Positions 12,183 through 24,405 of a stretch of DNA of 64,000 bases are shown here, piece by piece. A program made the position numbers and the translations under genes. This stretch comes from Ailanthus altissimus. Lineage: Eukaryota; Streptophyta; Magnoliopsida; Sapindales; Simaroubaceae. Numbering within the stretch: position 1 is the stretch's first letter; every line of letters begins with the position of its first letter. Below the pieces are notes generated by a model that saw only the letters and a list, made by a program, of their open reading frames with translations, was not told the origin of the DNA and did not search any database. Location of the stretch: NCBI GenBank assembly GCA_946807835.1, contig OX327686.1, positions 13,330,001-13,394,000 on the forward strand. The letters are read 5' to 3'.

Positions 12183-13289
12183 TAAGGATGGGCAAAAAGT
12201 ATTAGTAACCAAAAAACTGAACCGAATTGGCTTGTTCGGTTCAATTTTTTTGCCACAAAAAATCGGTTAGGTTTTTATTTTTGGAAAAACTAACCGGTCC
12301 GATTTGATTTTCCCAAAAAAATAATCGAACCGAAAAATCAGTTTTTTTTATAAATTTTAATTAAATTGCCACATGACACTAAATAATTAGGGATTTAAAA
12401 ATACAAATATATATTTACCTACAAATAATTTCACTCACTCATTATTATAATAAAAAATTAAAAAAATCTAATTATAATTTCATTAAATAGGAAAATTTTA
12501 TTTTATAGATATTTTTAGAAATTAGTATATTATTAATAAATAAAAAGTTTAAATTTATCTCAAATTAAGCAAATTGTAATTATGTTAATATGAAATAGAC
12601 CAAAATTAGGTCAAAATATAATCTACTAAATTATTTGGCAAATGAATTAAAAAAGCCTACAATTTAAAATAAAAAATCGAAAAAGAACTCAAAAACTAGT
12701 ACAAATTTTTAAAGACTTATATAATATATAATAACAAATTTAGTGGTTTATGTAATGTGTAATGAAATGTTTTTGATTATATAATATATGACGTGTAATG
12801 TAATGTGTAATATATATTAATTTAGTTAACTTAATGTTTTAAAGACTTATATAACAAATAAGAACAAATTTAGTGGCTTATGTAACGTGTAATGAATTTT
12901 TTTTACTATAATATATAACGTGTAATGTAACGTCTAATATATAATAATTTAGTCAATTTAATTTTTTAAAAACTTATATAATATATAAGAACAAATTTAG
13001 TGATTTATGTAATGTGTAACGAATTTTTTTATTATATAATATATAACATGTAATATATATTAATTTAGTCAATTTAATTTTTTAAATATTTATATAATTT
13101 ATAAGAACAAATCTAGTAACTTATGTAATGTGTAATGAAAAAAAAAATGATTTAAAATAAACTACTAAATTATTTGGACAAATGAATTAAAAAAAAGCCC
13201 ACAATTTTAAATTAAAAAATTTAAAAAAACCAAAGAAACCAAACGAAAATACTTATTGAAAAAATAGAACCGGACCGTGCCCACCCTTA
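12183..13289. mobile_element. Non-autonomous hAT-like element with TSD
   Basis: The left end is taaggatgggca and the right end, inverted, is taagggtgggca, giving a terminal inverted repeat with one mismatch in 12. The flanks are ttgaatac (12175-12182) and ttgaatat (13290-13297), an 8 bp target duplication with one change. Subterminal regions are rich in ggttcggtt-type motifs, like the MITE at 63496. The related LTR at 40352 lacks this insertion at the equivalent place (near 40812), which acts as an empty site. No transposase ORF is present. Confidence 0.75.
12709..13140. repeat. Four-copy tandem repeat in the hAT-like element
   Basis: Units begin with ttaaagacttatataa-like sequence at 12709, 12839, 12966 and 13082 (periods 130, 127 and 116 bp; the fourth copy is partial). 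Each contains agaacaaatttagtg and tatgtaatgtgtaa blocks. Noncoding. Confidence 0.8.
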
Positions 13290-13950
13290 TTGAATATTGA
13301 ACAGACTCAATAAGGACCCTAATAGACATCCTATGAAGTCGTCAATGGTAGGTCATCTCGAGTTGAGTAGTATGTATGGTCCTTTGACCTGAGCGTCATA
13401 GTGGGCTTGTGAGTAATCCACCATGCTTTGGTTCCACGTATGTCAGAAACCTTTCTTGGTTTGATTGCTACGTGTCACTGGGTATAATCCGATGCTCATA
13501 AAATCTAGTGTGCGCAGATATGAGATCCGTCAGCTCACAAGGGTGAGTTGTATATCCAGATGCTCTAAGATTATATTTTAGAAAGACTTATAGCGGATTG
13601 AACAGAAATACTTATTGGAAAAATCGAATCGGGCCGTGCCTACCCTTATTGAATATTGAACATACTCAATAAGAACCCCAATAGACATCCTATGAAGTCG
13701 TCAATGGTAAGTCCTCTCGAGTTGAGTAGTATGTGTAGTCCTTTGACCTGAGCGTTACGGTGGGCTTGTGAGTAATCCACCATACTTTGGTTCCATGTAT
13801 GTCAGAGATCTTTCTTGGTTTGACTGCTACGTGTCACTGGGTATGATTCGATGCTCATAAAATCAAGTGTGCACAGATATGGGATCCGTCAGCTCACAAG
13901 GGTGAGTTATTTATCCGGATGCTCTGAGATTATATTTTAGAAAGACTTAT
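13245..13950 (+). repeat. 359 bp tandem duplication in the LTR
   Basis: Unit 1 (13245-13603) and unit 2 (13604-about 13950) run in parallel, for example ttgaatattgaacagactc at 13290 against ttgaatattgaacatactc at 13649. Each unit begins with the right end of the hAT-like element (accggaccgtgcccaccc against tcgggccgtgcctaccc). The duplication therefore arose after that insertion and copied its terminus. Confidence 0.85.
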
Positions 13951-16259
13951 GACCATAAACAATAAACCCAAGAAGGAGTTTCCCACTGGTTAAACAATAT
14001 CGCAAAAGTGTTTATTGTTTATCGAAATACGTTTCTGGAGATAAGTTCACGGATGAACGTATGAAAATTTGACAGTGATAATCTATATCCCCACTCTTCT
14101 AGGATATAAATGACGAAAGGATTATACGTATGCACTATAACCTCAACTTGTATAGTCTAACGCTGCTAATTTGTAATATTTGTGGCATATGCATAGGGCA
14201 TCAATCACGGACTCACAAAATAGTTTTATTTGACAAATCGAGCGGGGACCTAGGGAGTCCCGCAATATGAAGTGTACTCATTGTGCACTGGGGCAGCGTA
14301 GCGGATTGAATAGTTCAATTCAGTAAATTCCAATAAACCAGACATTTGCTTCTATATCCCTCGGGATGTGCATGTGTCAAGATTTAAGTGTTAAGCACAA
14401 CAATTAGTTAACAATAGTTGTTGACCAATAGGATGATAACACGTGGCACATTGTATGTCATTTATTATTTGACTTAAAAATTATCAAAATAACCTACTTG
14501 TTAGACAAGTAAAATTATTATTTTATTCATTAAATTATTTTTTGAATATAATAATAATAATAATAATATTTGACATTATTATTACAAGTCAAACAATGAT
14601 TTATTTCATGCATGTTTTGTATTTTAATTTGATTAAAATAATATATAAATAAATGCATTTGATGGCCATTATGTGGTAGGGTCAAAATATGTAATACAAA
14701 CAATTGAAAACATTATTTCCCCAAATTGTTATGTGTGTCTCAGTCATATCACTTGAATGCATGTGTTTCAATTGCATTTAATAATGATTAAATAATAATT
14801 TATGAAATACAAATACATGGGCAAAGAATTGGTGGGCCGTATGACTTGTGAGATGGTGAAATTTTTTCATCCAATTGCTCACAAATCCGACCAAGTTCAT
14901 GAAATACCTTTTTGTTGTTGTTTGATTATAGTAATCAAATAGGAAAAACAAAAGCAAATGGCCTTGGCAAGTATTGCCATACTTTGGTCGACCATTTGTT
15001 GCTTGTAAGAGGGAAAAGTAAATGCACCAAATATAACGAGCAATATTTGTTTATTTGAAAAAAGTGATTTTTCGGCCATTACAAGAGAGAAAAAGGAGAG
15101 TTTTTTGTTCCTAAGTGTTGGAGATATTTTGATAAGAGTTGAGAACACTTTCATCTTCTTTCTTTTTCTTTCAAATTGGCTAGACATACTACAACCTATA
15201 ATAGAATATTTTTGTTGTTTAAATGTTAAACTTGAACAAGAAACAATTATAGCTTTGTAGTTGTAGTCATAAGCTTAAAGTGTTAAGCTTTTGTTTAAGA
15301 GTTAAACTTGAATTTAAGGGTGTTAAATTTTTGCTGGAACAAGCTGTCATTCTAGACTACCTAAGCCCACCGAGTTGGGTACTAGAATTGAGAACGAATT
15401 CACTTTAAGGTAGGAACTCTGGCAACACAAATTCTAAAGGCTTGTCAAGGTGATTCTCTACAAATCCTTGTAATTTCATTTATAAGATAATATGAAAAAT
15501 TTATTGTATTTATCACTTAGAAAATTAGAATTATAGACCTCCGTTGTGCTTAAAATGTATATGATGCATGAGTATGTAATGATGAAGACATCACCCACAT
15601 ACATGCATCTTAGAATAATCAACCATTTTATAGATAGAAAGGTATCGTGCCATGACGTGATAAGTGACTATTGTGCCAATGTCATGGCGCTATAGAAACA
15701 ATAGGATTTTGGTATTTTTATTAATTTATTAATAATTTTTACTTTTTTCTAAATATAGGTACTATAGGGACTAAGCCACTTCTAGTATGTTTTTGAAGAA
15801 GATGAGAGAGTTCTAGTAATGGTAAGAAGAGATATATTGAGTACCAAACCATTGCCATGACAGTTCCTAGTAATGTGACTTATAAACAACTTCCAAATTT
15901 AATGTGTTGCAGAATTAGAGTTAATTCTAATCAGTATAGTGTCATTATAAAAATTCAGTATCCACAATAAGAATGAGTGCTATACTGTTGATAATCCAAA
16001 GTGATCAAAAAGTGCAGTTTTTATCTAGAGTTAATTGAAGATGTTTGATACCATTACGTGTTAATATAGATCTTAGACCACTTAATTCTAATGAGATTCC
16101 CAAGTTTCTGTGGAAATCCAATAACTTCATCATAACTACTTCATATATACAAGCGGTAGCAATCATGTTAGTAGTATGGTTCTAACATTACCATCTATAG
16201 ACATCCTAACCAACATGTCATACGACTACAATCTCTATTGAGATATAATGATGACCCAA

Positions 16260-17643
16260 TGATGCGATATTTCTATATCATAAAATTAAGTGCAAGTATA
16301 CACTATCGTATGCAAGTAATAAAGGGACTAATTAGTCGGATGTCGAACCCACAGAGATAATTTCTTCTTTTTAACCAATTACTAAAATTATGTCTTCCTA
16401 ATAATTATTCAGAAAAATAAAAATCTAAGAATGAATGTAAGAAATATGAAAGCAAAACACAATGCAAAGAAACTTAGGTGATAGCAATGTAGAGAAAACC
16501 TAGGATTAATATTATCCCTCAATATGCTTTTTAATGATTAATCTTCTAATATTTAACTCACTTAGTCTTTATTATTGATCAAGACGCTAATGTATTCACA
16601 AGCCTCTTCCAAGGACATGCAAGTATACCATAATTTACCAAATACCTATATTCCTATGGTACTTGTAATAAACTAAGATTCATTAAGATTAGGTCTTATT
16701 AATCATACATGCCAACTAGGTATATTCCTATCCTAAGTTGAAACTTGCATATGCAACATTGAATGTTACTCTACAATCATGCATCAAATTACCTAGGTCT
16801 AAATATATTGATTCCTCTTTCGAGTTTATCAACATATTACCAACTCATTCACCATATATTGGCCAGATATATTGAAGCATTAAACACAAGTAATTTAAAT
16901 AATAAAGGACTAAGTTTATTAAATACTAAAAGATATGGCAATTTAAGCGCATATATTGAGTTCAAATATTAACCCTAGAAAATAAGTTTAGCTCATGGCT
17001 ACAAGAGAATCACAGCAATGAAAATAAAAATAAAACATGATACAATCAATCACAAACCGATGTAGACGTCGAATTGCTCTTGATTGATGTTGCTCTGGAT
17101 TCTTGGTGCTCTTGAACTGCTCTAAGTTCTCTTTTTCTTGCCCTAGGTTCTTCTCTGGTCTCCTCTTTACGTCTGGGGTCGAGTGGCCTTTTATAGGGTT
17201 TGATTTGAACTTGAAAAACTCAATTCTGGTCGCACTAGGATTCGCACTACCGCTGGGGCGATACGCTTCTGTCGCTGGGGCACTGTATGAAAACGGCTTC
17301 ATCGCTAGAGCGGTGAGCTGATAGCGCTGGGGCGCTGAATCGTCGCTGGCGTGATGACTATTTGGCGCTGGAGTGCCAGATGTGACTTAAACAGGTCTTT
17401 TTCTTATTTCGATCACTATTTCAGAGCTGGGGCGATAATACTTGTGGCGCGGGGGCACTGGACTCATATTTTAAAAACTTTGCATTTTAGTCCCTATTTT
17501 TGCTCCTTTTGCATTCTTTCTTTAAATTTCGTTCAAGTCCCTATAAATAACAATAAAGCACATAAATAGCCATCTATTCTCATAAAATAATAAAATATCA
17601 AAATAAAATCATGAGAAAATATATGACAATTTTACCCTTATCA
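16260..17643 (-). mobile_element. Solo LTR, 1384 bp, perfect TSD
   Basis: It starts TGATGCG and ends TTATCA on the plus strand and is flanked by CCCAA at 16255-16259 and 17644-17648, a perfect 5 bp target duplication. It is closely similar along its length to the solo LTR at 24406-25815. Orientation is inferred as minus from a TATA box at 17187-17197 (minus strand). A GC-richer block with repeated gcgctgggg motifs lies near 17240-17460. ORFs within it are incidental. Confidence 0.9.
17187..17197 (-). promoter_or_regulatory. Putative LTR TATA box
   Basis: The minus strand reads cctataaaagg in a GC-richer setting. The sister LTR at 25337-25346 has the same element, slightly changed (ctataaaaag). 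Confidence 0.45.
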
Positions 17644-18259
17644 CCCAACTCATGCTCATTATGACAGCCGGATAGATTGACCTGAGTATGCTTATGATAA
17701 AGGAATGTTTATGATGATAGAGGCAATTTTAATGATGAAGGATGTAATGTCGATGATGATAAAGACCATTTTTTAAATGATCATCAAGATGACTTAAATG
17801 ATATAGAAGATGGAGGCGAAGGCCACTTGTCAGATTATCAGAGAGAAGAACTTCGTGATTTATTTTCTACACTAATAATTGAATAGAATAATACTGTTCA
17901 ACTACAGAACCTATTTCAGTTTATCCCATCAATACCACATTTTGACTTTAATCCATCAGATGAGGCATTGTGCTTAGAAATTAGGGAAGTAGTGGTTAGA
18001 AAGTTGTTTCCTTACAAGAAAGTAGTATACGATGCTCTCAGTATACATGTATTGAACGGTAATTAGAACTTCAAAGTATTTAAGTATATGAAAAATTAGT
18101 TTGAGGTAAAATATGATGATGAAAGCTGTAGGCGAGTTTCTATCGTGTCCACAAATGCTCAAAAATATTTCATTGTGCGAAAATTTGACAATGATCAGAT
18201 ATGTCAGTTGGATCGATTGCATTACTTTTTGTCTTTTACAATAGAAAAATATTAGTAAT

Positions 18260-19150
18260 ATGATATGATTATTCACTTAAAATTTTCTATGTTGTCTATT
18301 GCCATGCTTTTCTTATGTTAGGTTGTGATGATGATTGCTTGTCTAGGATGAGAATTTTGATTGAAACATTTAACTTTTCAACTCCTTAAGAAGAGATTTA
18401 TATTTGAAATGATTCATGCATTAATAACTAGATGAAATTCAACCTTTAATTGTGATTACCAAGTTTGGAGCACTTATTTAAGCTTGTATAAGTTGAGTTG
18501 TGCTTTAAAAAGTTCATACTTGAGTAGTACACCTCAGACTCGATAATTAGGCACTTTAGAACTAGTTGATTATAACTTGAGGTAAAATCTTAGAAAGTAT
18601 GTGAATAGGGAAAGGAAATTAGGTCATCTTTGGACCATTTGAGCTTTTTTAGTGTACTCGAAGTTTATATTGATACTTAGTCACCTCATTTGAGCCTAAA
18701 CTATCATTTTTATTGAATAACCATATTACAAGCCTAAGCCGTGAGTATAAATATCTTAAAAACCTTTAACACCATGAACATGGAGCTCATTGAGAAATTA
18801 TTAGGATTATGTGAGTTAGATGGTGTAAAAGAAAAAATATATATAAAAAATTGGTAAGTGCCAAGTGCAGTTGAGAAAAGACATTAAGTTTAGGAGAATA
18901 ATGTGAACTTAGTTTTTATTCAGAAAAATAAAACAAAAACAAAAACAAAAACAAAAAACAAACATTTTTATAAATAAATAAAAGTAATTTTGGTAAAAAG
19001 ATTTAAGTTCAGGGAAAATTTAAAGTATGGGTAGCAAGTTTAATTGGAACTAAGTAGGCTCAGTGTTCATGATGCCAATTAAGCCTAATTCTTATCCAAA
19101 TATCCAACCTTAACCTTAATCCTGCATTACAAGCTAATAAAAGTCCTATT
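18260..19150 (+). mobile_element. Athila-type 3' noncoding region (plus)
   Basis: No coding sequence. The region around 18490-18660 is homologous, inverted, to 22800-22990 in the minus-strand Athila element: both contain a tgagtagtacacctcag-like block and atctttggaccatttgag-like sequence. A degraded gacattaagtttaggaga near 18880 resembles the purine-rich motif common in this zone. It leads into the LTR at 19151. Confidence 0.5.
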
Positions 19151-20435
19151 GATAAGCGTAAAATGGATATATATTATTTTTCAATTTTACCTTTAATTAT
19201 CACAGTTTTTAAGTAGGTACGGTCCATTTATGCCTACTTATGTTGAAATTGCAGGATAATTACTTGAATGGACTAATGAGAAAGAAAAGCTGCAAAAAAG
19301 AAGCTAAAGAGTGAAAATTCAATGATAAAAGTGCAGAAAAAGAATGAACGTGACTGTGTTCCAAAAGAAATACACTAGCATTCATCCAGTAAGATGAACG
19401 CCCCAGTGTTGAAATATAGAATGCCCTAGCATTTTGGGAATTATGGACATTGTGGCACTAATGTGGAGGCTAGGCAACATGGATTTCAAAAACTTTTCAA
19501 GATTTTCAATGCCCCAACGCTGGAAGGCAATGCAGTGGTGCTAGAATGCCCCACTGTTGTAAGAATGAGAACACTATAGCATTCATACATGATAGCTAAG
19601 AACACCCTTGCATTCTAAAAAGCAACGCCACGGTGATACGACTATTTTCTACACTATATAAAGCAACTTTTTTGGATTTTTGTAGGAGCTAAAATATTCT
19701 ACCTTTATTTCATCATCAGGGAGCACATTCTAGGTCAAAAATCACATCTTTTTACTCCAAAGAAGCATATTTCTATACTTAGAACTCATTTGAAGAATGA
19801 TCAACATCACTGAGGAAGCTTAACACTTGCAAGAGAAGCATTAGAACCAAGGCGATCATTTGAACTTTATTTCTGTATTTATTGATCTAAACTTAGTTGT
19901 ATCATGGTATCTCTTGTATTTTATTATTTGAACTTCATTATGTTAAACTAAATATACTTGCCTAGGATTATAGTCTTGAACTTAATTATGTGTTTATAAA
20001 TATTTCAACTTTGAATGCATGAACTTAATTTTTAATCATTTTGTTGGTACTTAATGCTTACATTTGACCAGTCAATATTATACATGAACTTTGGATTCAT
20101 TGAGATAAACTTGAAAAATGCATCTCATTGAATAGTTTAGGATAAAATGATGTATGATTATAGAGTAGCATCTACAAGTTTCAATTAGGATAGGAATATA
20201 CCTAATTGGCATGCATGGTTACTATAACTTGGACTTAATAAATTTCACTTAATCTCGGTATCATAGGTATATATGTATTGGATTGAGTAGGATATAATCA
20301 TCTGACCATCGCAAGAGGCTTGCGATAAGCCTAGTGTTGTGACCAATAACTAACCAAGGAATTGACATTCAAAGCATATCCACAACAAACACAAGTTAAG
20401 AGATAACTACATATCCTAGACATTAATTTTCTTTG
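19151..20435 (+). mobile_element. Ty3/gypsy LTR, plus orientation
   Basis: It starts TGATAAGCGTAAAATGG, resembling the minus-strand start of the solo LTRs (TGATAAGGGTAAAATTG). It holds a TATA-like ctatataaa at 19654-19662 and repeats of gccccagcgtt-like words. It also contains a taggaatatacctaattggc block that is the inverse of a block in the solo LTRs. The expected 3' terminus is missing: the sequence changes near 20435 into unassigned DNA leading to the LTR at 20560. It is therefore truncated or disrupted. Confidence 0.5.
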
Positions 20436-20559
20436 ATAGTGTTGGAATTTGTGATTTGCAGACTTAGATGTTAATTTAGAATTAGTTTTATTTTTCAACT
20501 AAATTAATTTGTTCGGATAAAAATAAGATAATAAATTTTAATACTTGAATATAGTGAAG

Positions 20560-21361
20560 CATTTAGTCCTTGTGGGTTCGTATTAAGTAATATAAGATTT
20601 AAGTCTAAGTTATCTTTTATACAAGGACTATTTAATCCACATCTTGCAATCAAATACTAAAATTAATTCTACTTAACTTTTATTCAAACAAATCAAAAGA
20701 TGAATTTTAACTAAGTAACCTAATGCAATCAAATTAAACCTAATATTAATCAAAAGCAACAAGGGTTGAATTCATTAATCAAAGGAATTAGGGTTTCAAC
20801 TTATTCCCTAATATTTCATTGAACTTATTAATCTTTTGTTAATCCCTTAATACAAATTATTGGTTAAACTCTATTCTCATCATAACCCTCTGTTAATAGT
20901 TGAATGAATATATTACACCCTAATAATTACCTATATATCTATAGTAATCCAAATAGAATACAATTCATTAAGAACAGGTCTAAATAATACTATACATGCC
21001 ATCTAGGTATATTTTTATCCTACATGAAACTCATAGTTGTTACTCTATGATCATGCATCAAACCATCATAGGCTAAACTATAAATTCCTTTGTCAAGTTT
21101 ATTATGGTTCCTCAATAATTCAAAAATTGGCTAGATATAATGACAGCGTTAAACACAAGATAGAATGAACCAATTGTATATATTAAGTTTATATTCAATA
21201 AAATTCAACTACATACTATGTTTAAATGCCTAACTCTAGATAAAAAACATTTAGCTCATGACAAACTCAAAATTATCAAAGCAATTAATGAAAAATATCA
21301 AGAACAAGATCATAATAATGAGAGGAAATAAGAAATTAGACAAGATGATGCCCCAAATTAC

Positions 21362-21412
<51 letters not shown>

Positions 21413-21897
21413 TGATTGCACAATCTTGATCTTGAATATTCAATTTTTGACTTTGATCTATTGTTTTTTTGTTGTGAAATGTTTGCCCTAGATTTACCTT
21501 TGATATTGTGTGTATTTTAGCTCTGAAAAGAGTGCTTTTATAGGTCTTCGTAACCCTAGAGTAGTGAGGCTTCGAATCTAAATCGAAATAGGACAATTGA
21601 AAGGGTGTCCTTTGTCGTATGGGTAACATGGCACTGGGAGTTGGACACCGCGGTGCCAAGACTTGGAAATGTGACGGGTGTAGGGACTCTTTGGGTACTG
21701 CAGCGCTCAGGCAATGTTGCTGGGTCTTTCGTGTTTTTGCCATTTTAAGTTTGTTTCACATCTGTTTTGTCCCGAATCTTCACGCCTTAGTTAGAAAACC
21801 CATATATGATAAAAAAAAAAATAGCCAAAATATTCATAATTGGAGTAAATTTAAGTTCGGGATGATAGAAAATACTATATATAATTCCTATCAAATA
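20560..21897 (-). mobile_element. 3' LTR of the minus-strand Athila-type element
   Basis: Homologous to the 5' LTR at 27503-28655 over most of its length. Examples are the aagtaatataagatttaag region near 20580 and the gggatgatagaaaatact region at 21860. On the minus strand it opens tatttgatagg, a decayed TG start. Its 3' end near 20560 is truncated or diverged. It differs from the sister LTR by a long TC run. Confidence 0.7.
21369..21408. repeat. (TC)20 microsatellite
   Basis: Twenty uninterrupted TC units inside the 3' LTR. The equivalent place in the sister LTR (about 28098-28110) has only a few units. The ORFs that run through it are low-complexity artefacts. Confidence 0.95.
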
Positions 21898-21917
21898 CTC
21901 CAAAACTTAAGATTTTG
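21898..21917 (-). promoter_or_regulatory. Polypurine tract region of Athila-type element
   Basis: The minus strand reads caaaatcttaagttttggag immediately before the LTR start, preceded by gatgagc. This matches the usual context of second-strand priming in Athila-type elements, where a leading aagtttggggga tract is typical. Confidence 0.6.
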
Positions 21918-23480
21918 CTCATCCTTGAGCAAAATAAAAACAAACACTCACAATTTATTATTGACTCAATAAAAAATCAAAACTAAAACAAGTTAGGTTG
22001 ATTAAATAATCATAATCATTATCTTAATGGCTATTGAAATGGCATAAGTCTTTTAAAAATTCAATAAACAACTTTTCACAATTCATCATACTATTCATCA
22101 AGCTCTTCATTCTCCCTTATAATTAATCACTTGTGTGTGTGATTAAGCAAGTAAATAGTCAAATGAAACATAGATTTACTTCTTAGCTTAATATAGTACA
22201 TAAAGATGATGTCTTGGCGTATTTCAATTCATAATAACATTACCATAAACTTACTTTTCATATTATTATCCAATAATATAGAAAGACACATGTCTAGGGA
22301 TCTATTTAGGACTTTAATTATCTTGTAATGTAACATTAGGGTCAAGGTAGGATATAAAGATATAAATATTAAGTTTAAATCGCACCATGAACACTTAGAA
22401 TTTACTTAGAAACCTATTGATCTTCTTCTCCCTAATTTATCTCATCCCTCAGACTTATGATATTTTCATCTTCTTTTGATCACTCTTGTTCAAAGAATTT
22501 CTTCTTTTTCTTAAGTGGGGGGTTATGATTTTAAAGGCGTTTTTTTAGAATGTATCCCTAAACTTAGATTGCTAACGACCTCCAGACTTAATTACTTTTC
22601 ACTTCAGTGCCATTTTCTTACACAACCACAACTTTTTTACATTTAAAAATATTCTAAGTAAACACAAGGTTTATGGTGTTATGGGTAATTTTAGGTTAGA
22701 TAAACTTAAATTCTTAAGGTTTGTAATGTGGTTAAACAAAAACAAATGAGTATTTAAGCTCAAAAGGGGTAACTAAGGGTAAATATACATTTAAAGTAGG
22801 CCAAAAAAGACTCAATCAGTCCAAAGATAGCCTAATGTCATTTTTCTATTCATGTGTTTTCTAAGATTTCACCTTAAGCAGTAATCAAATAAGTTTTAGA
22901 GTGTTGGTCTTCGAGACTGTGGTGTACTACTTAGGCAAAAGTATGTCTAAGCAAAAAATTCAACTAGTACATGCTTTATTTCAATGTGCTCAAGGATAAG
23001 TGATCAAAAATAAAGTTGAAATTAGTTCAAGATTCTTGATATAAGAATTATCTCATATGTTTATTGTTTCCTAGGGACTTGTAAAAATAAATTCAACCAC
23101 TATTCTATTTCTTATCATATACTAATGATTATCATTTCAACCAAGAACTAACAACTAAAAAAACATTAACACACAAGACAACCAATTAATTCAAGCAGCA
23201 AATTAAACACGAGTGATGTGTTTATTACACCTGAACTTAAATTAGATATTGTCCCCAATGTTGAAAGATAAAACTTGAAAGAGTAAGAAACTTCCTTGGT
23301 AAGAGAAGTGTAAGCATTACAGTGTTGTTGTCTATTGATGTGATTGCGATTTTCCTTGGCTCTTGATGCTATCAATTGCTCATGCTACTTCTTTGAATGC
23401 TCAACTTTCTATTTTATTCCTACAAGAAAAGAACATAAAGTAAATAAAGTGAAACTAAACAAATATCAAATTAAAACTTA
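21918..23480 (-). mobile_element. Athila-type 3' noncoding zone (minus)
   Basis: No coding sequence is recognised in either strand. Part of it (22800-22990) is homologous, inverted, to 18490-18660. At 23480-23530 the minus strand contains a cattaaattaagcacttcttgggag block, the type of sequence that directly follows the polyprotein stop in Athila-like elements, so this marks the end of the coding region. Confidence 0.55.
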
Positions 23481-23530
23481 TTTAGGTTAACTCCCAAGAA
23501 GTGCTTAATTTAATGTCATCGACTTGACGA

Positions 23531-23798
23531 GGCTTTCTTTCATTCTTATGGTGGATCAAAGGTGATGGTAGAGGCATATTTATATGTGGTCTTACTGGTA
23601 TTCCTCTCTTTAAGCTTCCATATCTTTGCAAATAGGCTTTGGGTAGTAAGTTTCACTTTATTCTCTTTACGCTTCTCCGAAAAGACGTTAATCTTAAATC
23701 GGAGAAGAGATTCTCTTATACCATTCTCTTTAATCCTCTCATCACATTGCTGCTCATTATTCTTTCTATTCCTTCTTTGTTTCAATACCTTCTTTTAA
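23531..23798 (-). pseudogene. Unassigned Athila polyprotein tail
   Basis: A minus-strand open stretch of about 79 codons, rich in Lys, Arg and Asn, lies between the protease end and the post-stop block. RT, RNase H and integrase should occupy this place but are missing, so it probably marks a large internal deletion. I recognise no domain. Confidence 0.35.
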
Positions 23799-24240
23799 AT
23801 GTGAGGATTCAATGTATCCATGTCTTTGAGCTGCAAAATTTGTTACTTAGGATGCACTACATCTATGCTGAAATAGTCTTCATTCTTATTTGGCAACTTG
23901 ATCTCCTTGAAGACTTTGAATATGATAGTGTTGTCATACACCCTCATGGTAAACTCCCCTTTTTGTACATCTATAATCATTCATCTAGTACCTAAGAAAG
24001 GTCTTCTAAGGATGATAGGAATCTCTTTATCTTCTTCCATGTCTAAAACAATAAAGTCAGCAGAGAAGATGAATTTGCCCACCTTGACTAGTATATCCTC
24101 TATAATTCCATTCGGATAAGTGAGAGATCTATCAGCAAGTAAGAGTGTGACATTGATAAGCTATGCTTCTCGCAAACCTAACTTAGCTAAGCATTTGTTC
24201 GAGTGCTCTATAAAAAGAAGATTAATATGTAATATCTTAA
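23799..24240 (-). pseudogene. Athila-type aspartic protease region
   Basis: The minus strand encodes LADRSLTYPNGIIEDILVKV, then KFIFSADFIVLDMEEDKEIP and RRPFLGT. These are the hallmark blocks after the active site of Athila-type proteases. A KCLAKLGLREA block precedes them. The catalytic D(S/T)G itself is not visible, because the region is cut by the solo LTR just upstream. Few stops occur (for example after GTR), so decay here is milder than in gag. Confidence 0.75.
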
Positions 24241-24405
24241 AATTTTTAAGAAATTTAAAAAATTACTTATCTAGCTTTTTCTTTTGTAGCCTCTGAGGGA
24301 AAGGTAGAGGTGGATTGAAAGACTGTATGGGATAATTCTTTGTATTGTTACTGGTATTTTCTGCTGAGTTTGCAGTTTTTTGTACTTTAGAATTTTGCTG
24401 CACTT

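Larger units (their letters stand above)
11649..15530 (+). mobile_element. Long copia-type LTR, interrupted
   Basis: It starts TGTTGGGATTTGTGCTTATG and parallels the LTRs at 40352 and 54523 through shared blocks: atatgatctgaaggagtt, a caccgatgcgagtctatcggtg block, a gctacgtgtcactgggta block, and the Cys-free tail with a ttcggcca motif near 15071. It is broken by a hAT-like element (12183-13289) and a 359 bp tandem duplication. The 3' edge near 15530 is inferred from similarity to the end of the copy near 45200. No internal coding region adjoins it, so it may be a solo LTR. Confidence 0.6.
15857..18250 (+). pseudogene. MULE transposase N-terminal relic, split
   Basis: The first part (15857-16255) opens MTVPSNVTYKQLPNL and continues with RIRVNSNQYSVIIKIQYP, the PB1-like N-terminus of plant Mutator-like transposases. 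The second part (17649-18250) includes an acidic stretch and then RKLFPYKKVVYDALSIHV and VKYDDESCRRVSIVS, followed by QKYFIVRKFDNDQICQLD. This resembles the MuDR-type zinc-binding domain, although the terminal His of the motif is not clear. A solo LTR (16260-17643) separates the parts. Several stops are present, and no DDE catalytic core is seen downstream. Confidence 0.65.

Noticed and set aside
20433..20560. Fragment of a copia LTR start (tgttggaatttgtg)
   Set aside because: Similarity to the 11649 LTR is limited to about 15 bp, too short to support.
21258..21743. ORFs on both strands through the TC run
   Set aside because: Ser/Leu and Arg/Glu runs come from the (TC)20 tract inside an LTR.
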